Positions 14,759 to 24,025 of a stretch of 64,000 bases of DNA are shown here, piece by piece. The position numbers and the translations under genes are program-made. The notes beneath the pieces were generated by a model. It was not told the origin of the DNA, ran no database searches, and was given only the letters and a program-made list of their open reading frames with translations. Origin of the DNA: Lucifuga dentata (taxonomy: Eukaryota; Chordata; Actinopteri; Ophidiiformes; Bythitidae); assembly GCA_014773175.1 (NCBI GenBank), contig VXCM01000154.1, positions 1-64,000 on the forward strand. Direction: 5' to 3'. Numbering within the stretch: the stretch's first letter is position 1; each line of letters begins with the position of its first letter.

Positions 14759-17700
14759 GTTATTCTGAACCCAGCCTGCCATCTGTGATGCATTGTGTAA
14801 CTTTTTATAATTTTAGCTGCAGACTTTCAGAAACAAATTTTGTTTCTGAAAATTTGGCATCTTTAGCAATGCTAATGCAAATCAAAGATAGAATAAACCA
14901 TGATTCTCACAAAGAAACATAATTGGATTCATAAACTTTTGAGCCTTTTATAGACATTTTCGGACGTACTTCAAAACTAAATTAGGTACTACTTTACCTC
15001 AAATTATCTGCACTACAAACTATGTGGTTCTTTTAGTGGTTCTTGCTCACATTCCCACTGTGATTCTAGTACCTAGAAGATTCTGGAGATTAGAGCAGCA
15101 GTGACAAAGTGATGTCTCCATCTATCAGAACAGATTCCACTTTTGCAATCTTCTGTTTTTTTTTGGCTTAATTTTTTTCCCATTGCACTGCATCACATTA
15201 CGAGTAACTCGGAGTTCTGATAAACGTAGCAAGATTGTTTGAAATACGTTTTCATATGACGCTAAATTCATGAAAAAATTGCTTTGCAGAATGAAATGCA
15301 CAACTCATGCAGTATGCCATGATGGCAATAATAATTTAGGACTTAAAATCTTTTGAAATGTTTGATGTGGGTGATGAGCAGTTTGACTGTTACTGTCCTA
15401 ACAGCTGGTGAATAAAGCACCCACATTAAAAAGATGAGGAGAATAGAAACATGTTGTAATTAACTCTGTCAAGCTGCATTTGTCATGTTGTAATCACAAG
15501 CAAGTCAAATGTGAGAAGAAAAAGAGGAAGAGAGTAGAAGTCTGCATGTCCACTTTATTTTAGAATGGATACAGTCAGGATAAGTAAGACTGAAGCACAA
15601 ACAAAACAATGTAAAGTACACATCCATTCTGAGAAACAAACTCAAAACCACTTATTTTGCAACCAAGGCCTATGTTCTGTTAAAAATATTTTTCTTAAGA
15701 AATTTATAAAATCTAAGTTCAAGCTCTGAATTTATAAACAATAAAGCAAGTCTTGTTTCATTAAAAACAAAAAAAAAATGAGATTTGATTTTTTTTTTTT
15801 TTTTTTTTTTNTAAAAAAAAAAAAAAGAAAAAAAGCCAACAGTTGCCATGTGTTGGCTCCCTGAATGTGTGAATGTGATTTCCCACACTTGAACTGGTCA
15901 TTAAAGTCAACCTTTGGCTTTTGGAGACTCACCAGAAATGTGTGTGTGTGTGGCCCATGTTGGTTCATAATCAGAGGTAAACACACACTGCCAAACCTCG
16001 GCTATTGAGACACCAGAGATTCTGGCAACTTTAAAGGACTATACTGGCCATTTTGCATATTTGAGCCTAATATATTCAATTTTCATACATGTTACGTTAC
16101 TGACGACCATTTCACAAAGGATAAAANTTTGAGCCTAATATATTCAATTTTCATACATGTTACGTTACTGACGACCATTTCACAAAGGATAAAACCATAT
16201 TTCAGCTTCCCTGATATTTTGCAAAATTTCTTTATCTTTCCAAATCAAATATTCAACTGATATATACACCTTCAAAATCGATGTTTTTCCTGCTATAGTT
16301 ATGCAGCCTTTTGAAGTCACGGTCATTTTTTGATAAACGCAGGTCTTCTTTTGGGACTATATTCCCTGGTAGAGACAGACCGCTAGGAACCATCTTCAGA
16401 TTACTCTGCACTTTTTATTACACTTAAGCACCAAAATTACATAACTTTGAAAAAAACTTAAATACACGTCTTGTTCGCGATAATGGATTACCTATCCCAG
16501 AACGTTTCAAGTATCAACAAGTTGGTTTTAATAGCGTACCAGAATGAAGTGAAACCAGTTCTACATTCTAGTACTAGTACTAGTACATTCTAGTACTACA
16601 TTCCAGTAGTCTGGAAGGTAGGAAGAAAAATGTTTAATTCACCATTCCAGTATTATGCTTTGGGAAATGACTGTCAGTAACGTTACGTGTGTGAAAATTG
16701 AATATATTAGGCTCAAACATCTGTGTAGTCCTTTAAAGTCCATTCACTGATTTTTATTTCAATGCTGCCCCCTAGTGGTGACCCACAGACAGAGTAAACG
16801 TGTGATAAGAAGAGCAGGAGAAGAAGAGAGACTTACTGTAGCCTCAAGCAAATTTACTTTGTGTGTGTGTTGTGTGTGTGTTTATGTTGTAATCTGGAGG
16901 TTAATGACCGTGAAATCCACTTAAATGCTCATTTAAGTGAGGGCTAACACTCATTACATTACAGTAGCTCATGTAGTCCATACTGTAATGTTTACGACTG
17001 AGCAGGTCTCTCTCTCTGTCTCTCTCTCTCCCTCCCCCTCCNCCCCCTCATTTCATCCCCCAGAAACACCCCATGTCCACTTTTCCGTTCCATTTGTTTA
17101 TTACTTGGCTACTGTAATTAGATTCAGTAATGGTAACATATTCCACTGACTGTAAGCATTGTGATTAAAGGAACTTTTTGTCCAGTTCTGTTGTGGAACA
17201 GAGCCAGAGGACTTCCAGCAGATTTGTTGTTTTAATCACAAAGGGACATATTGTTTCCTGGATATATTAGCAAAAATGTGTTTTGACCTGCTGGCTGGTT
17301 CCACAACTTGCTCACTGCAGGGCAAAGCGCCCAAGTGATGATACACAACACAATTTTTTGGCCAGAGTAGCCAGGCAGTGCTGCCAGTAACAGGCAACAA
17401 AGTGAGACAAAAGAAGGGAAAAATCTATTTTGTGCTAACAAAATGTCTCCCAGCAAAAAAATTGCTTTTTTTTTAAATTTTTTATTATTTTTTTTTTTAG
17501 TAAAGCCTCTTTGCTTTGGCGAGTCATTAGACATTGTTTTGCATTGGAGGGACCCACAATGGTGCCTTATTGCTTTGAGTGACTGCTTAATGCAACAATT
17601 TTATTTGTAAAGCTGATTTATTCAGTCTTCACTTCTGACTGAATGTTTGAAGCTGTTCTATTACAAAACACACTGCTTTTTTATTATTTTAAAATTTATT

Positions 17701-20700
17701 TGTGCATTGATTTAAAAAAAAAAAAAATCACAGGTCATACAAAAACAGCAGCTACATTTCCCATCAACATAACAATTAAATATTAGTATTCATCAATAAT
17801 TAAAACATAATGTGGATTCAGTTATATATAATTTCTATGCTGCAAAGCCTCTTATGGATTACTTCCTTCTGCCTCTTTCCAGTTATGACCTTCCGCAGTA
17901 CGGCAGTCGCAGGAAACTGGTCTCACCCACTGGCCTGTATGACGAATATGGAGAAGTTATTGTTGATGATGACGGCAGTTATTACTACAGCCCACAGGAG
18001 TCTGAAGGCGAGGTAAAGTACAGCTGAAACAGAATAGATATCCAGCAAATCCAGGCAGAAGGCTCCATCATGTATAAAGAGGAGTAATTGTTTGAAGGCA
18101 ACGATTCCCTGGTAAAACATTAATAGATTTTTTTTTTTTTTGTTTGAAAATATTGAATTGTGGTTAGTGCCGTTCACAAAAAGTCTCAAAAATGTGGTTA
18201 TGTCTTTAAAGGACCTTACCTTTAATTTTGCATATTTGAGCCTAAAAAAAAATACTATCTGCATACACATTAATTATTGCCAACAGTTAAAAAAAAAAAA
18301 AAAAANAAAAAAAAAAAAAAAATACATCAAACTGTAATTTTATGGTATTTTGCCAAATCCCTTAATCTTTCGAAATGAAAGCATAAGGATACACCAACCT
18401 TAACATTCAATATTCGCCTGCTAACACATGATTATAGAAGACTGTTTTAAATTTCTGCTGAGACATACATTTTCTTCAGTGGAACTCCATGTTAGATCAG
18501 TTAAATTAATTATTTTGACAAAAAAAATTAATAGTCATTATGTTTGCTGTGATGGATTACTTATCTCAAGCATGTATAGTTTTTTTTTTTTAGTGTATTG
18601 GAATAAGATAGGAAAAGCAACTTNCTTATCTCAAGCATGTATAGTTTTTTTTTTTTAGTGTATTGGAATAAGATAGGAAAAGCAACTTTAAAATTAACTG
18701 GATTTTTTGGAAAATGGTTGGCAGCGATTTGCGATATAATGTGGGCTGTATATGGAGCTCAAACATGCAAAACCACCGGTATGCCCTTTGATTGATCTTT
18801 AAAAAGCACCTTAACACCCTTGTTTTAGCTTGACCAGAATATGCTTTAACTTGAGTCAGTTGGAGAGAAAATGGAAGCAAGTTGCTCATTTTGTGCCACA
18901 GTTCCTCAACATAATTAAAAGAACAATAAACACTTAATCCATTTGCTAATTTTAGACTCTGATTTCCACTGGGATTTTTCCAATTCTGATTCTGATTGTT
19001 TTCATCCAGTTTTTACCCATTTTCTTAATATTCAAATTAATACCAACAATTCTTTTTTTTTCTTTGATGAGGAAGCAATATTGTTTGACATTTTTGCAGT
19101 ACACATACACAGCATGTCTTATTTGTTCTATAAATTAGCTGATTTGGCTGTGGAATAATATCGTCATGACAACAGGTGATGGGACATGGGAGCAGAGAGT
19201 TCCGAACAGGCAGATTAGTCTCCCATCCTGCCAACCTCCAGCCCCGTCCTACATCTCCTCGTGGCCCCCCAAGGAAGACCTCAGGACCCCCCAGAACTGA
19301 GACTGACAAAATACAGGAAGTTGAGCAACCTTCCACCTCCAGCACAGAGCCACAGAGCTCCAGGACCATGTTCAAGGCCATGACGAGGCTGGGCACACTG
19401 TTGTCCTCTAAGGGTAAAACATCTGGACAGCCCCCTGCCATCCACCCACCCTGGAACAAAGCCAGAGTCAAACCGATAGAAGAAGGGGATGGAGGGAGAA
19501 GAGAGGACAGAAGCAGAGAAAGAGTGGGTGAAAGAGAGGGAGAAGGAGTCAGGAGGGGATTTGAGAGAGGGAGAAAAGAAAGTGAATGGGGAGAAGGGAG
19601 AGAAAGAGGAGCAGGAAGAGATGAAGGTTTAGAAAGAGGAAGAGAGGGGCAAGGTAGAGAGATGGAAACATGGGGAAGAAGCAACATGAATGGTAAAATA
19701 AACAATGTTATGAGAAATGGTGGAGGAGAAGTTGGAAGAGGGGAGCATAGAGGAGAGCTCCCTGGTTTTTCATCCTCTCTTCGCTCAGCCAGTGTGGATG
19801 GTGGTGTGGTCATCAATGGCAGTTATTTCCAGACATCCACTGAAGCCAAGAAACCCCCAGCAGTGAAACAAAAGCTAAGCGAGGCCCTGAGCCTTATCTC
19901 TCTGTCCAGAAGACTCCAGGGACCTGCCAGAGTAGGAGAGGAAAGGTGGAGAGATGGAAAAAGCTGGGATAGAGGAGAAGAGAACAGAAGGGAGATAAAT
20001 GGCTCCATAGGAGACATGATTCTTTCTGCCTCAGTTTTAGAGAAATCTTGGGACTCTGGAGAAAAGGACAAGAGGAGGTGGGAGGGGGAATTAAGAGAGG
20101 AGCATAAATGGAAGGAAAGAGAAAAAAGAGGGACTAGGTTTCAGGATGAGGAAAGTGATTCAGAGACTGGAAGTGCCAGTAAGGAGTCTCACTTAGAATT
20201 TAATCTCTCTGAGACAAGTAGCCCCACATCGTCTGTTACAGCCAAAGACGACAATGATTTGAGTTCATACCAAGAAGAAAGCCAGGGGGGTTCAGATGAA
20301 GAGTCTCGTTCTAAAACAGAGAGCAACTCTGATACAGACACAGAAAAAAATGAAACAGAGTTGGACTCCACAGAAAAGGAAGAGGGAGGAGAGGATGAGG
20401 AGAGCAAGGGGTCAGAGTCGGAGAGAGAGTCCGAGTTAGAAAGTGAAGGAGAGGATGAGGATAATGAGAAGCCTGCGAGTAGAAGCTCAGATGGTCAAAG
20501 TATTCGTAGTAAAGGTAGAGGTGGTAGTGCCAAGACCTCAGGCTCTCGGAAAAGCAGATCAGGCAAGAGCAGAAAGATGGACCAACGTACAAGCACTAAC
20601 TCCACCAGCTACAGTTCAAGATATTCAGGTTCTACGGCTTCCAGTTCGAGACCCAAAACCTCTAGACACCGTTCTTCCAGTTCCTCACATGAAACAGTAG

Positions 20701-22894
20701 AGGAAGAGAGCAAGGAAGAGGAGCTAGAAAGTGTTGGATCACGATCACGAAAGTCATCCTCGAGTAGGCGGGCGTCCGACCACATTCATTCGGACCTCAG
20801 CTCGGCCATGATGGACACCTCAGATGACCTTTCGCCCATCATTGAGGACACCGAGGAGGAAGAGAAAAGCAGCAGCCCCAACAATTCAGAAACCACAGAG
20901 GCAGGAGATGAGGACAAGGAGGATGGAGAGGAAGAAGATGAGGCAGAGGGGGATTTGGAAAATGAGACGGCTGATTGAAATGCAGATGAGGCATCAGTCC
21001 CTGAGATTAAATTCTTTGCCACTAAGTAAGATCTCAGTGAAAATGCCTGGATTGCATTTGCAGTCATTACCTGAGTGGGATTTATTACTGTAATCTCTCT
21101 TTTTAGTTGTTTGGTATGATTTATTTTCACAGGAGTTTAAATTGCCTGCATGTCCTCTCCTGCCCCCTCTGACTTCTATAGTTCTTAGTTTCCTCCCATT
21201 TTCTGTCTTTCTTTCATGAAACTTCTGAAGACAGCCATCTTGTTTTCATCTTGCCTTGTTTTACTCCTTTGGGGATGAGTTTTTCCCTTTGTACCTTCCT
21301 CTGCTGCTATTAAGTTTCTCTTAATCTTTTTCATTCCTTATCTGTGTGCACCATTCGCTCAAATCCTCCACCAATGGGGGAAAAAGCACAATTTTGTATA
21401 TAATGGTGAACATAGTGTATTCTTTCTTCCACACTATCAAGGTCAAATGGATAAACATCAAGGCTTTGATGTGTGATAGCATTTTCTTCCTCCAAAGTGT
21501 GTGTGCATGTGTGTGTATGTGTGCATGGATTTGACACCACATGCTTTACTAATGTTAATAAATAGTTCATTAATGCTTTATGGATCAGTCAGAAGCAATT
21601 AGTAAAAATTGGTTTGGTCTGTGAAAAAATATCCCATAAGTTTTTAACTTTACAGTAACCCACAAGGTCACTTATTTATCATTAATAAAGAATTCTTCCA
21701 CTACAATAATCCAAACTTTACAAATGTTGAAGAAATTAATTTTGGTTTACATGATTGGCATTTTTTTCCAGAAGGAAAGTGGCTAAAGTGGCACTTTGTG
21801 GGGTTTTCACAAAGAAACAAGAACATTATACTAGGGGAGATAATGCTAAAGAAAGGGATTTCTCACAACCTGGCAACCTAAATTTTTTTTTTTTTATTTA
21901 TAGTTTAATATCAATCTATTAAGAATNCAACCTGGCAACCTAAATTTTTTTTTTTTTATTTATAGTTTAATATCAATCTATTAAGAATTAATATATTCCT
22001 GATTAACCACAATATTAGTTAAAACTTATAACCCCTTAAAAAATGCCTTATTGCAAAGTGTTATTGTGAATTACCTGAAGTGGTTTTTTGACGTTATTTT
22101 TGTGTGTGTGTGTGTGTGTGTGCGCATGTCCTCAGCACTGCAATAAAAAACGCCGGGTCAAACTGGTGGTGGACCGCGAGTATGAGACCAGCTCCACCGG
22201 TGATGAAAGCGTGCCAGAAAACCAATGCAACCGCACCTCCTCCACGCTCAACAGCCACGCCAACGTCAACGGCAGCATCTACGTGGCCCAGAACGGCTCC
22301 ATCATCCGCACCCGACGCTCAGTAAATGCCACCGGCCCCTCAAACGCACCCACCACCAACAAACTCAACTCCCCCGTCTTCAGCTCACGGCTGGCCAAGC
22401 ACTTTAAGAAACTGGACAAAATGGCTGCCACGCTGGAGGAAAGAATTCCCCTTAACACCCCCAAAACAGCAGCAGACGGTTTCCACAGCTCCACAATGCC
22501 CCCCTCTGCCACAACCACATCCTCTTTCTCTAACGCTGACAACAGCAAGAATTTGAACACGTTTAACACGCGACATTCCAGCGTTTCTTTAGGGTCAACG
22601 AGCGCCAACAACGCGGGCCCTGAAAACGCCGCGTCCAAATCGAAGCTGCTCACAGCGGCGCAGGGCGGCGCGGGGCCTCCTCACAGCATTCCAGAGGGAG
22701 AGAGGAGAAAGGAGGAAGATGAATTGAAAGAAGAGGAGAGAGAGTCCGAGGTGGATGGCGGTAACGGCGATGAGGATGATGGTGGACTGGTTATGAGAGG
22801 TTTGGAAAGTCAGAGTGACAGAACACAGTCAGACGAGGAGGAACTCTGGATGGGCCCGTGGAACAGCCTTCACATCCCCATGACCAAACTCTGA
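1321..22894 (+). CDS. pcdh15: pcdh15, 3' part: cytoplasmic region with three alternative C-terminal exons
   Basis: Protocadherin-15 is the lower part of the tip link that gates the mechanotransduction channel of hair cells, and is also found at photoreceptor calyceal processes. Only intracellular exons are present; the extracellular cadherin repeats and membrane segment are upstream of the window. The call rests on recognisable tracts: [21 protein letters not shown], the Tyr-rich [24 protein letters not shown] followed by DDGSYYYSP, and the terminal [13 protein letters not shown]. Exons in order are 1321-1329, 2194-2304 and 5017-5034. Splicing then goes either to the CD1 terminal exon 5745-7390, or through 10797-10818, 11449-11487, 11753-11826 and 17883-18012 to 19176-20978 or 22136-22894. 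Every junction keeps frame. Fish carry pcdh15a and pcdh15b; I cannot tell which this is. A frameshift interrupts the CD1 exon. Confidence 0.93.
2194..2304 (+). CDS. pcdh15: pcdh15 exon, juxtamembrane cytoplasmic segment
   Basis: The exon reads [20 protein letters not shown] followed by the NLYEELGDN tract seen in protocadherin-15 just after the membrane segment. It begins with the last base of a codon and ends with two bases of the next. Acceptor GTCCAG, donor GTAAGT. Confidence 0.92.
5017..5034 (+). CDS. pcdh15: pcdh15 18-bp microexon (branch point for CD1 versus other tails)
   Basis: Eighteen bases between TCCACAG and GTGAGT. Joined to the previous exon they read I-Q-I-D-R-L and end with AA. 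Adding C from 5745 gives Asn (CD1 tail); adding G from 10797 gives Lys (other tails). Both joins are in frame, which places the alternative-tail choice at this exon. Confidence 0.75.
5745..7390 (+). CDS. pcdh15: pcdh15 CD1-type terminal exon, with an internal frameshift
   Basis: This long terminal exon encodes an alternative cytoplasmic domain. It opens [20 protein letters not shown] and carries [16 protein letters not shown], which matches the conserved TFLSDE block of the CD1 tail. A proline-rich stretch follows at about 6650-6915, then [20 protein letters not shown], a Ser-Ile-Asp repeat, a poly-Gly run at about 7265-7295, and the C-terminus [21 protein letters not shown] fits a class I PDZ ligand; mammalian CD1 ends STSL and binds harmonin. 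The reading frame of the first part stops at 7035, while the C-terminal block is in the +1 frame, so a single-base discrepancy lies between about 6900 and 7020. No intron of normal length with good sites repairs it. It may be an assembly error. A possible poly(A) signal AATAAA is at 9350, far downstream. Confidence 0.88.
8382..8418. repeat. (GA)n microsatellite
   Basis: Uninterrupted GA run downstream of the CD1 stop codon. Confidence 0.9.
10104..10481. repeat. Intronic duplicated block, copy 1
   Basis: About 375 bp (ACTTTAAATATTTGAAGCTT ... AGAATAGAGAAACAGAATAC), closely matched at 13150-13522 in the same orientation. No open frame; an unnamed repeat or a local segmental duplication. Confidence 0.8.
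10797..10818 (+). CDS. pcdh15: pcdh15 22-bp microexon
   Basis: Acceptor CTCCAG and donor GTAAGT enclose 22 bases. With the AA left by exon 5017-5034 they read K-R-R-Y-E-Q-H-E and end on a codon border. This exon starts the branch leading to the non-CD1 tails. Confidence 0.8.
11449..11487 (+). CDS. pcdh15: pcdh15 39-bp exon
   Basis: Thirteen whole codons, [13 protein letters not shown], between TTTCCCTCTGACAG and a GTACTC donor. Both ends are phase 0, so it can be included or skipped without changing frame. It fits between the YEQHE and ELSMESG exons. Confidence 0.8.
11753..11826 (+). CDS. pcdh15: pcdh15 Tyr-rich exon
   Basis: Encodes [20 protein letters not shown] and NYNH, a conserved tyrosine-rich segment of non-CD1 protocadherin-15 tails. 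It ends GG, and the T at 17883 completes Gly. Acceptor CCAATAG, donor GTTAGT. Confidence 0.93.
11999..12608 (+). mobile_element. 5'-truncated LINE (non-LTR retrotransposon) 3' end
   Basis: From about 12030 to 12582 an open frame reads [20 protein letters not shown] then [20 protein letters not shown] ... [20 protein letters not shown] ... LLPLRPGPG. This is the region C-terminal to reverse transcriptase in fish LINE ORF2 proteins. A TGGATGGATGG tail follows. The insert is flanked by the 13-bp direct repeat AACTTTATATTTA (11986-11998 and 12609-12621), a target-site duplication. It sits in sense orientation in a pcdh15 intron. The clade is not assigned. Confidence 0.85.
13150..13522. repeat. 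Intronic duplicated block, copy 2
   Basis: Second copy of the 10104-10481 block, with scattered substitutions and short indels. It runs straight into an (ATCT)n array. Confidence 0.8.
13532..13665. repeat. (ATCT)n microsatellite
   Basis: Long ATCT runs interrupted by ATCTAATCTACAGT; an N at 13599 separates two near-identical halves, so the true length is unknown. Confidence 0.85.
13786..14005. repeat. (TA)n-rich array
   Basis: About 200 bp of TATATATA with TATG, TATC and TGTG interruptions. Any frame read through it is a repeat artefact. Confidence 0.9.
14013..14140. repeat. Small duplicated block, copy 1
   Basis: TTCATGAACAAGATTCATTT ... (TG)n ... CCAGCCTGCCATCTGTGATG ... TTTTAGCTGCAGACT, repeated at 14649-14825. 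Both copies follow (TA)n DNA. Confidence 0.8.
14198..14242. repeat. (CA)n microsatellite
   Basis: Uninterrupted CA dinucleotide run in the pcdh15 intron. Confidence 0.9.
14649..14825. repeat. Small duplicated block, copy 2, with expanded (TG)n
   Basis: Same flanks as 14013-14140 with a much longer (TG)n core at about 14681-14756. Confidence 0.8.
16029..16738. mobile_element. Inverted-repeat (MITE-like) element, family A copy 1
   Basis: The ends are inverted copies of each other over about 75 bp: CTTTAAAGGACTA ... TTTGAGCCTAATATATTCAA ... TTACGTTACTGAC at the left and its complement ending TAGTCCTTTAAAG at the right. There is no open frame, so it is a non-autonomous DNA element. An N at 16127 with a 67-bp duplicate (16060-16126 and 16128-16194) inflates its length. 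Confidence 0.75.
17883..18012 (+). CDS. pcdh15: pcdh15 exon before the alternative CD2/CD3-type tails
   Basis: Encodes [20 protein letters not shown] then [20 protein letters not shown] and EGE, highly conserved in protocadherin-15. It ends on a codon border (phase 0), matching the phase-0 starts of both 19176 and 22136, so either terminal exon can follow. Confidence 0.95.
18204..18790. mobile_element. Inverted-repeat (MITE-like) element, family A copy 2 (diverged)
   Basis: Starts CTTTAAAGGACC and TTTGCATATTTGAGCC, ends GCTCAAACATGCAAAACC and GGTATGCCCTTTG. It lies in the pcdh15 intron before the 19176 exon. N joins at 18306 and 18624, the latter with 64 duplicated bases, interrupt it. Confidence 0.6.
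19176..20978 (+). CDS. pcdh15: pcdh15 alternative terminal exon, long acidic Ser/Glu-rich tail (CD2 position)
   Basis: An open frame of 600 codons starts directly after an AACAG acceptor in the phase left by exon 17883-18012 (SEGE then VMGHGSREF). It begins with a basic, Pro-rich segment ([20 protein letters not shown]) and an [20 protein letters not shown] block. A long Arg/Glu/Gly-rich part follows, then a second ordered-looking block ([20 protein letters not shown]). The rest is very acidic and Ser-rich, ending ENETAD. No PDZ ligand is visible. By gene order it sits where the CD2 exon is expected; I cannot confirm that identity from sequence alone. The region is probably largely disordered. 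Possible poly(A) signals AATAAA are at 21558 and 21684. Confidence 0.8.
   Translation: MMGHGSREFRTGRLVSHPANLQPRPTSPRGPPRKTSGPPRTETDKIQEVEQPSTSSTEPQSSRTMFKAMTRLGTLLSSKGKTSGQPPAIHPPWNKARVKPIEEGDGGRREDRSRERVGEREGEGVRRGFERGRKESEWGEGRERGAGRDEGLERGREGQGREMETWGRSNMNGKINNVMRNGGGEVGRGEHRGELPGFSSSLRSASVDGGVVINGSYFQTSTEAKKPPAVKQKLSEALSLISLSRRLQGPARVGEERWRDGKSWDRGEENRREINGSIGDMILSASVLEKSWDSGEKDKRRWEGELREEHKWKEREKRGTRFQDEESDSETGSASKESHLEFNLSETSSPTSSVTAKDDNDLSSYQEESQGGSDEESRSKTESNSDTDTEKNETELDSTEKEEGGEDEESKGSESERESELESEGEDEDNEKPASRSSDGQSIRSKGRGGSAKTSGSRKSRSGKSRKMDQRTSTNSTSYSSRYSGSTASSSRPKTSRHRSSSSSHETVEEESKEEELESVGSRSRKSSSSRRASDHIHSDLSSAMMDTSDDLSPIIEDTEEEEKSSSPNNSETTEAGDEDKEDGEEEDEAEGDLENETAD
20979..22135 (+). 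other. Non-coding stretch between the last two pcdh15 terminal exons
   Basis: This serves as 3' UTR for the 19176 exon form and as intron for the last form. AATAAA hexamers at 21558 and 21684 are candidate poly(A) signals. An N at 21927 sits between two identical 61-bp copies (21866-21926 and 21928-21988). The region ends in (TG)n and CCTCAG, the acceptor of the last exon. Confidence 0.6.
21866..21988. repeat. Assembly join: 61-bp direct repeat around N
   Basis: CAACCTGGCAACCTAAATTT ... TCTATTAAGAAT occurs on both sides of the N at 21927. Confidence 0.9.
22136..22894 (+). CDS. pcdh15: pcdh15 last terminal exon, tail ending MTKL (CD3 position)
   Basis: Begins in phase 0 after CCTCAG with [20 protein letters not shown], continues [17 protein letters not shown] and a [18 protein letters not shown] block, and ends [19 protein letters not shown] then TKL. 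These blocks are conserved in one of the alternative protocadherin-15 tails. By gene order it is the CD3 position, though the CD2/CD3 label is not certain. The last residues T-K-L fit a class I PDZ ligand. The middle part (Ser/Thr/Ala-rich, then Glu-rich) is variable. The acceptor is preceded by a (TG)n run at about 22101-22121. Confidence 0.93.
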   Translation, partial: HCNKKRRVKLVVDREYETSSTGDESVPENQCNRTSSTLNSHANVNGSIYVAQNGSIIRTRRSVNATGPSNAPTTNKLNSPVFSSRLAKHFKKLDKMAATLEERIPLNTPKTAADGFHSSTMPPSATTTSSFSNADNSKNLNTFNTRHSSVSLGSTSANNAGPENAASKSKLLTAAQGGAGPPHSIPEGERRKEEDELKEEERESEVDGGNGDEDDGGLVMRGLESQSDRTQSDEEELWMGPWNSLHIPMTKL

Positions 22895-23049
22895 CTGAAC
22901 TCTTCTTCACCGTGCGCCATCCTCATCGCCAAAATCATCTCACCCATTCCGTCCATTAGCCATGGAGCTCATCGGCTCCAGTCCAGTTAAATCTGATGGG
23001 CTTACCTAACTGCTGAATTAACATATTCTGGTGTTCAAATTTATTTTTA

Positions 23050-23370
23050 AGATACTAGTGCACTGCCCGTTGAAAACGTGCCTGTTCCAGACCGGACTTT
23101 ATGGTGTGTGCTGCAGCCTGCCATAATTTTGTTATCCTCGTGAGCTAGCTTTGTTTGGAGTGCCTGTTGAAAACACGCCTGTTTGGACCAGGCCAGACCA
23201 CGCCTGGAGTGTATTATGCCGCGCGGACTACTTTTTACCGGGACAGCTCAATTCGAGAACCATTCATCCAAACAACTTCACAGGCGACTCTGCACGTCCT
23301 TGGGTCCTGAGCAATAAACCTGCCAAATTTTAACTTCATACTGTGGCGGATTCTAGAGAAATTGGTGTCA
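23050..23370. repeat. Possible repeat-derived (LTR-like) block downstream of pcdh15
   Basis: A stretch more GC-rich than its surroundings contains the near-repeated phrases TGCCCGTTGAAAACGTGCCT and TGCCTGTTGAAAACACGCCT, a TATTA box-like site and AATAAA at 23313. The layout resembles a solo LTR, but clear TG...CA ends and a target duplication were not found. Confidence 0.3.
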
Positions 23371-23993
23371 CAGAGACAGATTCTGACTTTATAGTTAGAG
23401 TTTGATTTTGAAGTATGACTTGATACTTTCTTACCTATCATTGCATGGACTTTATTCAGCCATTTTTATGCAACAATTTGAGAAAACAGATTTCCAGACA
23501 CAAAACTTTTCTTCATTATGTTAACATCTAAATTGGCTATCTGGCAGTTTACCCGTGAAATGTCAGCAGATAGTGTAAGCTCAATATTCCAGTCGAGCAT
23601 GTTTGGGAGACCCTGAATAAGAGAACTTGGTATTTCTACTTTGCTAAAAAATTAATGAACCAAACTTGAGTTTAAAAAAAAAAAAAAAAAAAAAGACTTT
23701 AAATGGCTGGAGTCTCTGTGTGGAACTGCACTTTCACTTTCATTCAGCATTACAGTTACCATCTTGAATTTGCCTGACTCTTCTGACACATCAAGTCTTG
23801 TATGGTTCTAACTTGCCTTTTTATCTTCTCAAGTTGCCCGGCAACCTTTATCCAAATAAAAGACAATCTCATTGAAAGGTAGAGCTTGTCTAACTTTGGG
23901 TTGGCACCCTCTCTCCAGAACAGTCTACCCTGACGAGGAGCTTCATGAAATTGTTCCACCTCAGTTAACAAAGCACCTGTTTTCCCAAATATG

Positions 23994-24025
<32 letters not shown>

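Larger units (their letters stand above)
11827..17882 (+). other. pcdh15 intron rich in repeats
   Basis: A 6-kb intron holding most of the simple and mobile repeats of the gene: a truncated LINE (11999-12608), the second copy of an intronic duplication (13150-13522), (ATCT)n, (TA)n and (CA)n arrays, a small duplicated block (14013 and 14649) and an inverted-repeat element (16029-16738). No coding exon was found in it. Confidence 0.7.

Noticed and set aside
14471..14922. Cys/Val-repeat open stretches
   Set aside because: Translation of (TG)n; no gene evidence.
19037..19816. 259-codon open stretch antisense to the acidic pcdh15 tail
   Set aside because: It is the Ser/Pro/Leu-rich mirror of the purine-rich coding strand; the + strand frame is explained by splicing phase.
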